From NCBI GenBank assembly GCA_030041385.1, contig JASHNY010000121.1, forward strand, positions 1 to 64,000: a stretch of DNA of 64,000 nucleotides. The letters run 5' to 3'. Under the pieces are notes generated by a model. It was not told the origin of the DNA, did no database searches, and was given only the letters and a program-made list of their open reading frames with translations. This DNA is from Alphaproteobacteria bacterium (lineage in GTDB: Bacteria > Pseudomonadota > Alphaproteobacteria > ATCC43930 > CGMCC-115725). Below, piece after piece: positions 30,922-40,915 of this stretch. How positions within the stretch are numbered: position 1 is the stretch's first letter; each line of letters opens with the position of its first letter. The position numbers and the translations under genes are program-made.

Positions 30922-31878
30922 TCAGATCACCCGCACCGGTTTGCCGTCGAGAAAGCCGAGGATGTTCTCGACGATTTGCGGGTACGAGCTGCGGTAATTC
31001 TCGTCGGTCACATAGCCGATATGCGGGGTCAGGATCACGTTCGGCGCCGAGCGCAACGGATGATCGGCCGGCAACGGCTCCTTGTCGTAGACGTCGAACC
31101 CGGCATAGGCGAGCCTGCCCGCCTTCAATGCGCCGATGACGGCGTCGGTGTCTACGATCGGCCCGCGCGAGGTATTGACGAGGATTGCCGACGGCCTCAT
31201 CAGCCCGATCTCGCGCGCCCCGACCAGGCCGCGGCTGCGCGGGCTCAGCACCAGATGGACGGAAAGTACGTCCGCGCGGCGGAACAAATCGTCCTTTTCG
31301 ACCCGCTCGACCCCCTGCGCCGCGGCCTTTTCGGCGGTCAGGTTCTGGCTCCAGGCGATCGCCTTCATGCCGAAGGCGATGCCGACGCGGGCGACGGCGC
31401 TGCCGAGCCGGCCGAGACCCAAAAGACCGATCGTCTTGCCGGCGACGCGATGGCCGATGCGGGTCTGCCACCCGCCCTGGCGCATCAGGGCATGATCCTC
31501 GGCGATCCGCCGCGCCGCGCCGAGGATGAGGCCCCAGGCCAGTTCGGCGGTATCCTCGTTGCCGCCGCCCGGGCCGCCGGTGCCGCACACCGTGACGCCC
31601 TTCGCCTTCAGCGTCTCTATGTCGAACGAGGCGTTGCGCATCCCGGTCGTGATCAGCAATTTCAATTTGGGCAGGCGGTCGAGCAATGATTTCGGAAACG
31701 GCGTGCGCTCGCGCATCGCGCAGACGATCTCGCTGTCGGCGAGCGCGCGCACCGCGGCGTCCTCGTCGACAAACGGAAACCGCTCGACGGCGATGTCGAT
31801 ACCGCGGCTTCGGATCGGGGCCCAATCCGCCATCGCCAGCGCGACCCCCTGGTAATCGTCGAGAATGCTGACCCGCAT
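30922..31878 (-). CDS. D-2-hydroxyacid dehydrogenase family protein
   Basis: VAGKTIGLLGLGRLGSAVARVGIAFGMKAIAWSQN; STRNTSRG-like VNTSRGPIVD; LTPHIGYVTDENY. Confidence 0.93.
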   Translation of the reverse strand: MRVSILDDYQGVALAMADWAPIRSRGIDIAVERFPFVDEDAAVRALADSEIVCAMRERTPFPKSLLDRLPKLKLLITTGMRNASFDIETLKAKGVTVCGTGGPGGGNEDTAELAWGLILGAARRIAEDHALMRQGGWQTRIGHRVAGKTIGLLGLGRLGSAVARVGIAFGMKAIAWSQNLTAEKAAAQGVERVEKDDLFRRADVLSVHLVLSPRSRGLVGAREIGLMRPSAILVNTSRGPIVDTDAVIGALKAGRLAYAGFDVYDKEPLPADHPLRSAPNVILTPHIGYVTDENYRSSYPQIVENILGFLDGKPVRVI

Positions 31879-31906
31879 GACGTTCTCCCCGTGGTTGGCG
31901 GAATTT

Positions 31907-33184
31907 CTACCGACTCGGCATCGTCCCGTCCACGCTGCCGCGCGCCACCCATCCCTGGCGCAGAACCAGGAAGCCGACGACGACGACGTGCAACAGGTTG
32001 ATCGCGATCCCGGCGGCAAAGGCGGCGGCATAAAACCCGAACCGGTCGAAGATCGCGCCGGCGAGCCAGCCCCCGACCGCCATGCCGGAACCCGTGAACA
32101 TCAGTACCGTGGGAATGCGCCACGGCGCCTCGGCCGCGGGAAACAATTCGCGGATCGCCAGCACGTAAGCCGGAATAATGCCGCTGAACCCGAGGCCGAA
32201 CCAGGCCGCAACGGCAAACAGACCCGCCTCGTTCTGGGTGACGAGAAACCCGATCAGCGCGGTGACCTGGCACACCGATCCTGCCAGTATCGTGCGCAAC
32301 CCGCCGATACGGTCGGACAGCAACCCCCAGAATTGCCGGCTGACAAAGGCGCAGCCGAGGACCACCGACAGCATTGCCGCGCCCTGCGATGCCGGAATGC
32401 CGAGATCGCTGCAATAGGCGACGAGGTGACCCTGCGGCATCGCCATCGGGATGCAGCACAAGAGACCGGCAAAACAGAGGAAGCCGAGCGCAACATTGGG
32501 CCGCAAGCCGATCACCGGCGCGCTGCGGCGCGGCCCGGCGGGGGCCTGTTCGAGGTGCACGGTTTCCGGCGCCGCCGTGAACATCAGCCCGGCCATCGGC
32601 AAAATCGCGACGATCTCGAATGCCGCATATACCAGCATCGTGTGGCGCCAACCGATCCCGGCAATCGCCCGCTCGAACAGGGTCGGCCACACCGCGCCGG
32701 CGACATACTGGCCGCTCGAAATCAGCGCCAGCGCGGTGCCACGCCGGCGGTCGAACCAGCGCGCGATGTAGATGTAGAGCGGCGCGTTGATGCAGGCATT
32801 GCCGATCAGCCCCATGAACAGCCCGTGGCCGATCAGGAGGGCGGCCGACCCGCCGCTGGCGCAGATCGCCAGGCCGATCCCGATCATCACCGCGCCGAAG
32901 CCGACGACCCAGCGTATTCCGACGCGTTCGGCGAGCCGCCCCATGATGATCCCGCCCACCGCCGCGCCGAGCCAGGCCACCGAGTAGGCGAGGGCGGGTA
33001 TCGCACGCCCGCCGCCGAGGTCGCCGGCGATGGTCTTCAGCCCGACCACCGTTATCATCGGCGCGCCGTAGGAAACGCCGTAGACCGCGACTGCGGTGAT
33101 CGCGACGATCCACGACCGGCGCGTTTCGATCGTGGTCGCAGGCGCCGCGCCGGCGCGGGCGCGCCCTGCCGAAAGGATGGTCAT
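31907..33184 (-). CDS. MFS transporter
   Basis: Twelve-TM-like hydrophobic protein, GRLAERVGIRWVVGFGAVMIGIGL, YIARWFDRRRGTALAL. Confidence 0.9.
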   Translation of the reverse strand: MTILSAGRARAGAAPATTIETRRSWIVAITAVAVYGVSYGAPMITVVGLKTIAGDLGGGRAIPALAYSVAWLGAAVGGIIMGRLAERVGIRWVVGFGAVMIGIGLAICASGGSAALLIGHGLFMGLIGNACINAPLYIYIARWFDRRRGTALALISSGQYVAGAVWPTLFERAIAGIGWRHTMLVYAAFEIVAILPMAGLMFTAAPETVHLEQAPAGPRRSAPVIGLRPNVALGFLCFAGLLCCIPMAMPQGHLVAYCSDLGIPASQGAAMLSVVLGCAFVSRQFWGLLSDRIGGLRTILAGSVCQVTALIGFLVTQNEAGLFAVAAWFGLGFSGIIPAYVLAIRELFPAAEAPWRIPTVLMFTGSGMAVGGWLAGAIFDRFGFYAAAFAAGIAINLLHVVVVGFLVLRQGWVARGSVDGTMPSR

Positions 33185-33192
33185 GTTATGGG

Positions 33193-34029
33193 CTAAGCGA
33201 GCAGCGGCGCGTAGCGGTCGATCAGGCGCAGGATGTCGTCGCGGCTCTGGTCGGGAATTTCGAGCACCGCTTCCTCTATGCCGGCGGCGCGATACTCGGC
33301 GAGCGCGGCCGCGTCGGGAGGTGCCCGGAACACCGAGATGAACAGGCTCCTGAAATCGCGCCCATGCTGCTCGGCCATGCGGCGCAGCCGGTCGCGCTCG
33401 TGGCGGATGTCCCAGCCGCGCTGCGGCCGCGGAAACCAGCCGTCGCAATATTCGACGACCCGGCGCAATGTGTAATCGCTCTCGCCGCCGAGCAGAATCG
33501 GCGGATGCGGGCGCTGCGCCGGCTTCGGCCACGACCAGACCGGATCGAAATCGACCATCTCGCCGTGAAAGGACGCTTCGTCCTCGGTCCACAGCGCCTT
33601 CATCGCCAGGATGCGCTCGCGCATCAATTTGAAGCGGGTGTTATAGCGAGCGCCGTGGTTTTCCATCTCCTCGACGTTCCAGCCGCCGCCGATGCCGAAA
33701 ACAAAGCGCCCGCCGGACAATTGGTCGAGGCTGGCGACACATTTCGCGGTGACGATCGGGTCGCGCTCGGGAATGAGGCAGATCCCGGTGCCGAGCAGCA
33801 GCTTCTTGGTCGCCGCCGCGGCAAAGGATAGCGCGACGAACGGGTCGTGCGTGTGCGAGTAGCGCTTCGGCAATTCGCCGCCGCCGCCGAACGGCGTTTT
33901 GCGGCTGGTCGGAATGTGGGTGTGCTCGGGCACGTAGAGCGAGGCAAAGCCGCGGTCTTCGAGGGCGCGCGCCAGTTCGGCGATGTCGATGCCGTAATCG
34001 GCCGGGAAATAGAAGGCGCCGATGCGCAT
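33193..34029 (-). CDS. LLM class (F420/flavin-dependent) oxidoreductase
   Basis: MRIGAFYFPADYGIDIAELARALEDRGFASLYVPEHTHIP...FGIGGGWNVEEMENHG. Confidence 0.92.
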   Translation of the reverse strand: MRIGAFYFPADYGIDIAELARALEDRGFASLYVPEHTHIPTSRKTPFGGGGELPKRYSHTHDPFVALSFAAAATKKLLLGTGICLIPERDPIVTAKCVASLDQLSGGRFVFGIGGGWNVEEMENHGARYNTRFKLMRERILAMKALWTEDEASFHGEMVDFDPVWSWPKPAQRPHPPILLGGESDYTLRRVVEYCDGWFPRPQRGWDIRHERDRLRRMAEQHGRDFRSLFISVFRAPPDAAALAEYRAAGIEEAVLEIPDQSRDDILRLIDRYAPLLA

Positions 34030-34098
34030 GTCGTTCCTCCACCGAATTGTATCGGGCCGCGCCGCGACCGCGTGTCTGCCGCCAAGGAAATTCAGGGA

Positions 34099-36171
34099 TC
34101 AGCCCGCCGGGCTCGGCACAACCACCGCGGGCAGCTCCACCGCGCCGGCGGCAGCACCAGCCGTCATGCCCTGCGCCGCCGGCAGCTCGGCCCGGGCGAC
34201 CGGTGCCGGCAGTTCCACCGGTGCCGGCACGGTCTGCAAGGTCAATGCCCCCGAGGCAAAGCGGATGCCTTTTTCGGCGAAGACTTGATAGATCCGCTTC
34301 AGGTATTCGCGCTGCACCCAGCTCGGCTTGACCGGCCGCACGGTGAATTTGAACCGCAATACCAGCGCGGTGTCGACGACTTCGGCAATGCCCTGCAATT
34401 TGAGCGGCAGCATGACCTCGGCCGCCATTTCTTCATTTTCCTGCATGGCGAGGCCGATCTGCTTGGCGGTCCGCCGCACCAGCTCGACATCGGTGCCCGG
34501 TTCGAGGCGCAGGTTGAACTTGATCGTCGCGAAATCGCGGCTGAGATTGGTCACCGCGCCGAGCTGGCCATACGGAATCGTGTGCAGCGGCCCGTTCTGG
34601 TGGCGCAATTTCACCGAGCGGATGCCCAGCGTCTCGACCGTCCCTTTGAGCCGGCCGGCATCGATGTACTCGCCGACCCGGAACGCATCGTCCCACATGT
34701 AGAACAGCCCGGAGATGATGTCGCGCACGAGCGATTGCGAGCCGAACGAGACCGCCAGGCCAAACACCCCGGCACCGGCGATCAGCGGCGCGGTATCGAC
34801 GCCAAGGCGCGACAGCACGATCAGGACCGCGACCACGGCGATGGCCACGGCGAAGGCGGCACGCAACAGCGGCAGGATGGTCTGCAGCCGCGACGCCGGC
34901 CCTGCCGCATCGTCATCGCCGGGCCGGCTTGGCCCGCCGCCGCTCCCTTCCAGGTGCCGGTCGATCGCGAGCCGGACCAGTTCCCAGATGAGGAAGGCGA
35001 CGAACAGCGTGCCCACCGCCGCCATCGCCGAGCGCATCGCCGAGGCGGCCCCAGCCTGGGACATGTGCAGCGCGTGCGTCCATATCCGGGCGAGCAATAT
35101 CGCGCCGATCACGAGCGTGAAAGCGCGCAGCATCCGCGCCGCGGCGCGCGCCCCCAACGCGACGTACGCCCCCGGAGCGACGTCGCGCCACTCCCACTCG
35201 GTCAGGCGATCGAGCACCAGCAGAACGAACAAGACGCCGAGGGTCGAGGTCATGGCGTAGTAATAGACGAGCAATCCCAGCGACAACCCGGCGACGAAAC
35301 ACACGAACACGCCGGCGACGAGGGCCAGCCCGGCCGGAACCCAGGCGCGCGCCACCCCGGCCCGGATCGCGGTCATCACCCCGCCGCCGCGCCGCCCGCG
35401 GATCAGCGCCTCCCCGGCGCGGCGCGCGTGCACGATGATCAGCGCGTTGATGCCGCACACCACCAAAGCGATGATCAGCCCGTTGACATGCGCGGCGCCG
35501 CTGCCAGCGCCCATCAGCCCGTAGCGGCCGAAGCCGACGAGCACGATAAGGACGAGCACGGCGAGCGAAACAAACCGCGTCAGGTGCGATGCCTCGGCAT
35601 CGCCGAGATCGACCAGCCGCGCCTCCGGCAGCCCCGGCCGCAGGATCACGCGCAGAATCAGCGAAACTATCCGCCACCGGATCAATACGTTCAGCGCCAG
35701 CACTGCAAGCGCCGTGGTGATGCCCAAGAGCGGCAGAACGTGCCGCCGGGCAATTGCCAAAACCGCAACGAAGACGACGATCCCAGCGACGTCGCAGGCC
35801 ATCAGCGCCAGCACATCGATCAGGCGTGCGCCGCCCGCCCGCAGCCCGATCCGCCGGCGCGGGCGGCGGCTCAACACCCGTGTCGTGCCGGCCTCGGCCA
35901 ACAGCGCAATCAGAGCCGCGGCGGTGACCCAGGCCAGATCCGCGACGACGCCGATTGCCGAGCCCGCGCTATCCAGCGAGCGCCATTCGCGCGCCACCGC
36001 CGCCGGGATCGACGGCGCCATCGCGACATCTGCCGTGACCTCGTTTTCGATCTGCGCCGTGATCTGTTCGAGCCAGCCCTGCGCCGGTGCCGCGCCTTCG
36101 TCCGTACCGGCCGCCGCGGCGCTGCCGATGCTGACCGCGAGCAGCATCAGGAATGCGATTGTCAGCCGCAT
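34099..36171 (-). CDS. MscS-family mechanosensitive ion channel with N-terminal signal
   Basis: LIAGAGVFGLAVSFGSQSLVRDIISGLFYMWDDAFRVGEYIDAGRLKGTVETLGIRSVKLRHQNGPLHTIPYGQLGAVTN. Confidence 0.93.
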   Translation of the reverse strand: MRLTIAFLMLLAVSIGSAAAAGTDEGAAPAQGWLEQITAQIENEVTADVAMAPSIPAAVAREWRSLDSAGSAIGVVADLAWVTAAALIALLAEAGTTRVLSRRPRRRIGLRAGGARLIDVLALMACDVAGIVVFVAVLAIARRHVLPLLGITTALAVLALNVLIRWRIVSLILRVILRPGLPEARLVDLGDAEASHLTRFVSLAVLVLIVLVGFGRYGLMGAGSGAAHVNGLIIALVVCGINALIIVHARRAGEALIRGRRGGGVMTAIRAGVARAWVPAGLALVAGVFVCFVAGLSLGLLVYYYAMTSTLGVLFVLLVLDRLTEWEWRDVAPGAYVALGARAAARMLRAFTLVIGAILLARIWTHALHMSQAGAASAMRSAMAAVGTLFVAFLIWELVRLAIDRHLEGSGGGPSRPGDDDAAGPASRLQTILPLLRAAFAVAIAVVAVLIVLSRLGVDTAPLIAGAGVFGLAVSFGSQSLVRDIISGLFYMWDDAFRVGEYIDAGRLKGTVETLGIRSVKLRHQNGPLHTIPYGQLGAVTNLSRDFATIKFNLRLEPGTDVELVRRTAKQIGLAMQENEEMAAEVMLPLKLQGIAEVVDTALVLRFKFTVRPVKPSWVQREYLKRIYQVFAEKGIRFASGALTLQTVPAPVELPAPVARAELPAAQGMTAGAAAGAVELPAVVVPSPAG

Positions 36172-36258
36172 CTCCTGGCCTCCCAAGACGATCCGCGGCA
36201 AGTCTAACGCATGTCGGCGCCGCCGCAGCCATGGAAATGCGGCTGCCGCCGCTTTGGT

Positions 36259-37473
36259 TCAGCGCATCGCTTTCTGCAGGTTGCTGTCGAGCTTGTCGAG
36301 AAACTGGTTGGTCGTCAGCCACGGGTGGTCGGCCCGGATCAGGATGGCAAGGTCGCGGGTCATCTCGCCGCCTTCGACCGTTTCGATGCAGACCTTCTCC
36401 AGCGCCTCGCCAAAGCGGACCACGTCGGGCGTATTGTCGAACTGGCCGCGGAATTTGAGGCCGCGGGTCCAGGCGAAGATCGAGGCGATCGGGTTGGTCG
36501 AGGTCTCCTTGCCCTGCTGGTGCTGGCGATAGTGGCGGGTGACGGTGCCGTGCGCCGCCTCGGTCTCCACCGTCTTGCCGTCCGGCGTCATCAGCACGCT
36601 GGTCATCATGCCGAGCGAGCCGAAGCCCTGCGCCAGCGTGTCGGACTGGACGTCGCCGTCATAATTCTTCGCAGCCCAGACGAAACCGCCGTTCCACTTC
36701 AGCGCCAGCGCGACCATGTCGTCGATCAGCCGGTGCTCGTAGGTCAAATTGCGCTTTTTGAACTCGGCGGCGAATTCGTTGTCGAACACCTCCTGGAACA
36801 GGTCCTTGAAGCGCCCGTCATAGGCCTTGAGGATCGTGTTCTTGGTCGACAGGTAGACCGGCCAGCCGCGGTTGAGCCCGTAATTGAACGACGAGCGGGC
36901 GAAACCCCGGATCGATTCGTCGAGGTTGTACATGCCCAGCGCGACGCCGCCGCCGGGAAAGTTGAACACCTCGCGCGTGACCGGCGTGCCGCCATCGGCC
37001 GGGGCGAAGGTGATGGTCAATTTGCCGGGGCCGGGCACGACAAAATCGGTCGCCGCGTACTGGTCGGCATAGGCGTGGCGGCCGATCACGATCGGCCGGG
37101 TCCAGTTCGGCACCAGTCGCGGCACGTTCTGGCACACGATCGGCTCGCGAAAGATCGTGCCGCCGATGATGTTGCGCAAGGTGCCGTTGGGCGATTTGTA
37201 CATGCGCTTGAGGTGGAATTCCTCAACCCGCGCCTCGTCGGGGGTGATCCCGGCGCATTTGATGCCGACCCCGTATTGCTTGATCGCGTTGGCGGCATCG
37301 ACGGTGATGCGGTCGTCGCTCGCATCGCGCGATTCGATGCCCAGATCGTAATATTTCAGGTCGATATCGAGGTAGGGCAGGATCAGCTTGTCCTTGATAA
37401 AGCTCCACATGATGCGCGCCATCTCGTCGCCATCGAGCTCGACGACCGGCGTCTTTACCTTGATCTTCGCCAT
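36259..37473 (-). CDS. icd: NADP-dependent isocitrate dehydrogenase
   Basis: [66 protein letters not shown]. Confidence 0.96.
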   Translation of the reverse strand: MAKIKVKTPVVELDGDEMARIMWSFIKDKLILPYLDIDLKYYDLGIESRDASDDRITVDAANAIKQYGVGIKCAGITPDEARVEEFHLKRMYKSPNGTLRNIIGGTIFREPIVCQNVPRLVPNWTRPIVIGRHAYADQYAATDFVVPGPGKLTITFAPADGGTPVTREVFNFPGGGVALGMYNLDESIRGFARSSFNYGLNRGWPVYLSTKNTILKAYDGRFKDLFQEVFDNEFAAEFKKRNLTYEHRLIDDMVALALKWNGGFVWAAKNYDGDVQSDTLAQGFGSLGMMTSVLMTPDGKTVETEAAHGTVTRHYRQHQQGKETSTNPIASIFAWTRGLKFRGQFDNTPDVVRFGEALEKVCIETVEGGEMTRDLAILIRADHPWLTTNQFLDKLDSNLQKAMR

Positions 37474-37545
37474 CGATATCACCCTTGCCTGCAGGATCGC
37501 CGGAAGATAGAGAGCGCCGCCGGCCGAGGCAAGCCGGCCCCCGGC

Positions 37546-38115
37546 CTACCCGGCCGGATTGCCCCGTTGCGGCCGCGACAGGATATCCATCAGCGCCTCG
37601 ACGCCGGGCACCGGCTCGACGAGGTTGGGGATGAGCGGCCCGGCGAAATGCGCCGCGACGACATGGTCGAACAGGTCAAGCAGAGGCTGCCAATAGCCCT
37701 CGACATCGACAAGGAAGATGCGCTTGTCGTGCAGGCGCAGCATGCGCCAGGTCAAGGTCTCGAAGGTTTCGTCGAGCGTGCCGACGCCGCCCGGCAACAC
37801 GGCGAAGGCATCGGCCCGCTCGGCCATGACCCGCTTGCGCTCGTGCATCGTATCGACGATGACCAGCTCGCTGACCCCATGATGCGCCAGTTCGGCGTCG
37901 CGCAAGGCGCCGGGGATCACCCCGGTGACGCGACCGCCGCCGGCGAGGGCGGCGTCGGCAACGAGCCCCATGAGCCCGACCCGGCCGCCGCCGAATACCA
38001 ACTCGATGCCCGACTCTGCCAGGCGCATACCCAATTCGCTCGCCGCGGCGCGATAGCGTTCGTCGACCCTGCCCGACGAGCCGCAATAGACGCACAGCCG
38101 CCCGATTCTCCGCAT
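37546..38115 (-). CDS. LOG family protein (TIGR00730-type)
   Basis: LPGGVGTLDETFETLTW signature. Confidence 0.92.
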   Translation of the reverse strand: MRRIGRLCVYCGSSGRVDERYRAAASELGMRLAESGIELVFGGGRVGLMGLVADAALAGGGRVTGVIPGALRDAELAHHGVSELVIVDTMHERKRVMAERADAFAVLPGGVGTLDETFETLTWRMLRLHDKRIFLVDVEGYWQPLLDLFDHVVAAHFAGPLIPNLVEPVPGVEALMDILSRPQRGNPAG

Positions 38116-38233
38116 CGCTTGCCGGTCTCCGCCCTTTGCCCGCGCTGTCTTGGTCGGTTTCCGGCGCGATTGCAAGGGCGCCTCCCGAGGCATAGATTCG
38201 CGCCTTGTTGAGACGCACGGGGCGGCGGATCCG

Positions 38234-39220
38234 GTGCAACGCGGCTGGTGGCTGGGCGCAGCGGGTGCGGTGGCAGTGGTGGCGATTGCCGCCGCGGTCG
38301 GATTCTATTACCCGCGCCTTGGCGTCGCGCCGAAAGCGGTGTCGCCCAAGGCCCCTGCCGAGAGCGCCGCGGCCACGGCGCCGCCGCATGCCGTGCCGGC
38401 CACGCCAACGCCCGCCCCCTCGCCTCCCAGCTTCGATATCGTCAAGGTCGATCCCAACGGCCACGCGGTGATCGCCGGCCGCGCCAGCCCCGGTGCGCAG
38501 GTGCAGGTGCTCGCCGACGGCACGTCGATCGGCGCGGTCACCGCCGACGCCAACGGCGAATGGGTGCTGATGCCCGATTCGGCGCTTGCCCCCGGCGACC
38601 ACCAACTCAGCCTCGAAGCGACCGACCCGCTGAGCGGCGCCAGGCGGTTCTCCGCCGACACCGTCGCGGTCGAAGTCGCGGCGGCGGCAAGGCCCGGCAC
38701 GACGGTCGCCGTGTTGGTCCCCGGCAACGGCAAAGGCGCGACCCGGGTGTTGCAGCAGCCGGGCGGTGCGCCGCAACCCGGCAGCCTCAGCATCGACACC
38801 GCCGAATATGACGGGCACGGCCACCTCGCGCTCGCCGGTCATGCCGCGCCCGGCGCCGCCGTTCACGTCTATGCCAATGCCGCCGAGCTCGGCACCGCAA
38901 CCGCGGATGCGCGCGGCGACTGGTCGTTGCAGGCGCCGCTGGCCGCGCCCGGAAAGAGCATCGAGTTGCGCGCCGAGACGGCGGCGACAAACGGCGCGGT
39001 CGCGCAGCTCGTCAAGGCGCCGTTCGCTGCACCCGGCGCCGTCGCGGTGCCGGCAGGAGAGCGCTACGTCGTCAGGCCGGGCAACAATCTGTGGCTGTTG
39101 GCGCGGCACGCCTATGGCGAAGGCGTGCGGTACACGATCATCTACCAGGCCAATCGCGGCAGCATCCGAGACCCCAACCTGATCTATCCCGGCCAGGTGT
39201 TCATCCTGCCGAAATCATAG
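38234..39220 (+). CDS. LysM peptidoglycan-binding domain protein, membrane-anchored, Ig-like repeats
   Basis: WWLGAAGAVAVVAIAAAVGFYY anchor; C-terminal YVVRPGNNLWLLARHAYGEGVRYTIIYQANRGSIRDPNLIYPGQVFILP; start uncertain. Confidence 0.85.
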   Translation: MQRGWWLGAAGAVAVVAIAAAVGFYYPRLGVAPKAVSPKAPAESAAATAPPHAVPATPTPAPSPPSFDIVKVDPNGHAVIAGRASPGAQVQVLADGTSIGAVTADANGEWVLMPDSALAPGDHQLSLEATDPLSGARRFSADTVAVEVAAAARPGTTVAVLVPGNGKGATRVLQQPGGAPQPGSLSIDTAEYDGHGHLALAGHAAPGAAVHVYANAAELGTATADARGDWSLQAPLAAPGKSIELRAETAATNGAVAQLVKAPFAAPGAVAVPAGERYVVRPGNNLWLLARHAYGEGVRYTIIYQANRGSIRDPNLIYPGQVFILPKS

Positions 39221-39239
39221 CGTGCCGCGGCCAGCGGCT

Positions 39240-39926
39240 TCAGGCGTAGAGTTCCGGCGGCAGTATCGGGGCGGCGCGGCCGCGCTTGTGCAGGTAGGAC
39301 TGCCAGAACAGACATGCGGCGACCGAGCGCCATGGCCGCCAGCGCTCGCCGAGATCGCGCAGGGCGCGTTCCGCCGGGCGCGCATCGAGCCCGAGGCATT
39401 CCGCCACGGAAAATTGCAGGCCAAGATCGGCGGCGGGCCAGATGTCGGCCCGGCCGAGCGCAAAGATCAGGTAGATTTCGGCGCTCCACTGCCCGATCCC
39501 TTTCAGCCGCACGAGATCGGCGTAGGCGATCGCATCATCCGCCGTCTGCAGCCGGGCGAAATCGAGGCTGCCCTCGGCGACTGCCGTCGCCAGCCCGCGG
39601 GCATAGCCCATTTTCTGGCGGCTGAAGCCGCAGGCGCGCAAGGTCGCGTCGTCGAGCGCCAGAAACGGTGCCGGGGCCAGCGGCCTGCACAACCCGGCGA
39701 GGCGGCGGTGCATCGCCGCCGCCGCATCGATCGACACCTGCTGTTCGAGGATGATGTGCAGCAATGTCGCGAAGCCGTTGCGCCGGCGCCGGAAGCGCGG
39801 CGCGCCGGCGCGCTCGAGAATGGCGCGAAACACCTCCTCGCCGGCGAGCGCACGCAGCCCTTCGTCGAGATCGCGGGGCGCGTACACCAACTCCTTGGCC
39901 GGGTCCTCCTCTATGGCTAGCCCCAT
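39240..39926 (-). CDS. DNA-3-methyladenine glycosylase II family
   Basis: LHIILEQQVSIDAAAAMHRRL...LVRLKGIGQWSAEIYLIFALGRADIWPAADLGLQ helix-hairpin-helix GPD pattern. Confidence 0.92.
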   Translation of the reverse strand: MGLAIEEDPAKELVYAPRDLDEGLRALAGEEVFRAILERAGAPRFRRRRNGFATLLHIILEQQVSIDAAAAMHRRLAGLCRPLAPAPFLALDDATLRACGFSRQKMGYARGLATAVAEGSLDFARLQTADDAIAYADLVRLKGIGQWSAEIYLIFALGRADIWPAADLGLQFSVAECLGLDARPAERALRDLGERWRPWRSVAACLFWQSYLHKRGRAAPILPPELYA

Positions 39927-40909
39927 AATTCGGGTTCCGGCGGATGCAGCGAGCTGCCGTCGTAACAGAGGCCCGGAACCCGGTCCTGGGCCAGCAACAG
40001 CGGGCCGTCGAGATCGACGACCCGCGCCTTCTGGGCGACGAGCACGGCCGGCGCCATCGCCAGCGAGGTGCCGACCATGCAGCCGACCATGACGGCGAAG
40101 CCGCGACGCGACGCCGCCTCGGCAAGCGCCAGCGCCTCGGTCAGGCCGCCGCTCTTGTCGAGCTTGATGTTGACCGCGTCGTAGCGTCCGGCAAGGCGGT
40201 CGAGATCGGCCCTGGTATGACAGGATTCGTCGGCGCATACCGGGACCGGATGCGCCAGCTTGGCAAGCACCGCGTCGCCCGCCTCCGGCAATGGCTGCTC
40301 GATCAGTTCGACCCCGAGCGCGGCGAGGCCGGGCGCCAGCTGCACATAGTCCCGCTCGCTCCAGCCTTCGTTGGCATCGACGATCAGCCGTGCCTGCGGC
40401 GCCGCCTCCCGCACCGCGCGGACCCGGGCAAGATCGCCGGCGCCGGTCAGTTTGAGCTTCAACAGCGGGCGGTCGCGCGAAGCCGCCGCGGCGGCGCCCA
40501 TCCGCTCGGGCGTGTCGAGGCTCAGCGTATAGGCGGTGGTCAATGCGTGCAGCGGGCCGATCCCGGCGAGCGCGGCGGCGCTGGTGCCGGTGCGCTTGGC
40601 TTCGAGATCCCAGAACGCCGCATCGAGCGCGTTGCGCGCCGCGCCGGGCGGCATCGCGCGCTGCAGTTCGGCCCGGTCGAACCCGGCGGCGACCGCCTCG
40701 GTCATCGCCGCGATCGCCGCCACGACCCGGTCGACGCTCTCGCCGTATCGCGGATAGGGCACGCATTCGCCGCGCCCGCGACAGCCGTCGGCGGCGATCT
40801 CGGCCACCACGACCTCGGCCGTCATGCGGCTGCCGCGAGAAATCCGGAATGTCTGGGCCAGCGGCCATGCCTCGCGGGTCACCGTCAGGCGCGGGGCGGA
40901 CCGGGCCAT
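39917..40909 (-). CDS. dgcA: Enolase-superfamily dipeptide epimerase-like, probable N-acyl-D-glutamate racemase DgcA
   Basis: KLKLTGAGDLARVRAVREAAPQARLIVDANEGWS...CADESCHTRADL...VNIKLDKSGGLTEAL; adjacent to DUF1611 gene. Confidence 0.75.
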   Translation of the reverse strand: MARSAPRLTVTREAWPLAQTFRISRGSRMTAEVVVAEIAADGCRGRGECVPYPRYGESVDRVVAAIAAMTEAVAAGFDRAELQRAMPPGAARNALDAAFWDLEAKRTGTSAAALAGIGPLHALTTAYTLSLDTPERMGAAAAASRDRPLLKLKLTGAGDLARVRAVREAAPQARLIVDANEGWSERDYVQLAPGLAALGVELIEQPLPEAGDAVLAKLAHPVPVCADESCHTRADLDRLAGRYDAVNIKLDKSGGLTEALALAEAASRRGFAVMVGCMVGTSLAMAPAVLVAQKARVVDLDGPLLLAQDRVPGLCYDGSSLHPPEPELWG

Positions 40910-40915
40910 GGCGGC

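Noticed and set aside
33847-36207. 786-aa plus-strand ORF
   Set aside because: Shadow of the MscS channel gene; histidine/arginine/aspartate-biased composition
36211-38211. 666-aa plus-strand ORF
   Set aside because: Shadow of icd and the LOG-family gene
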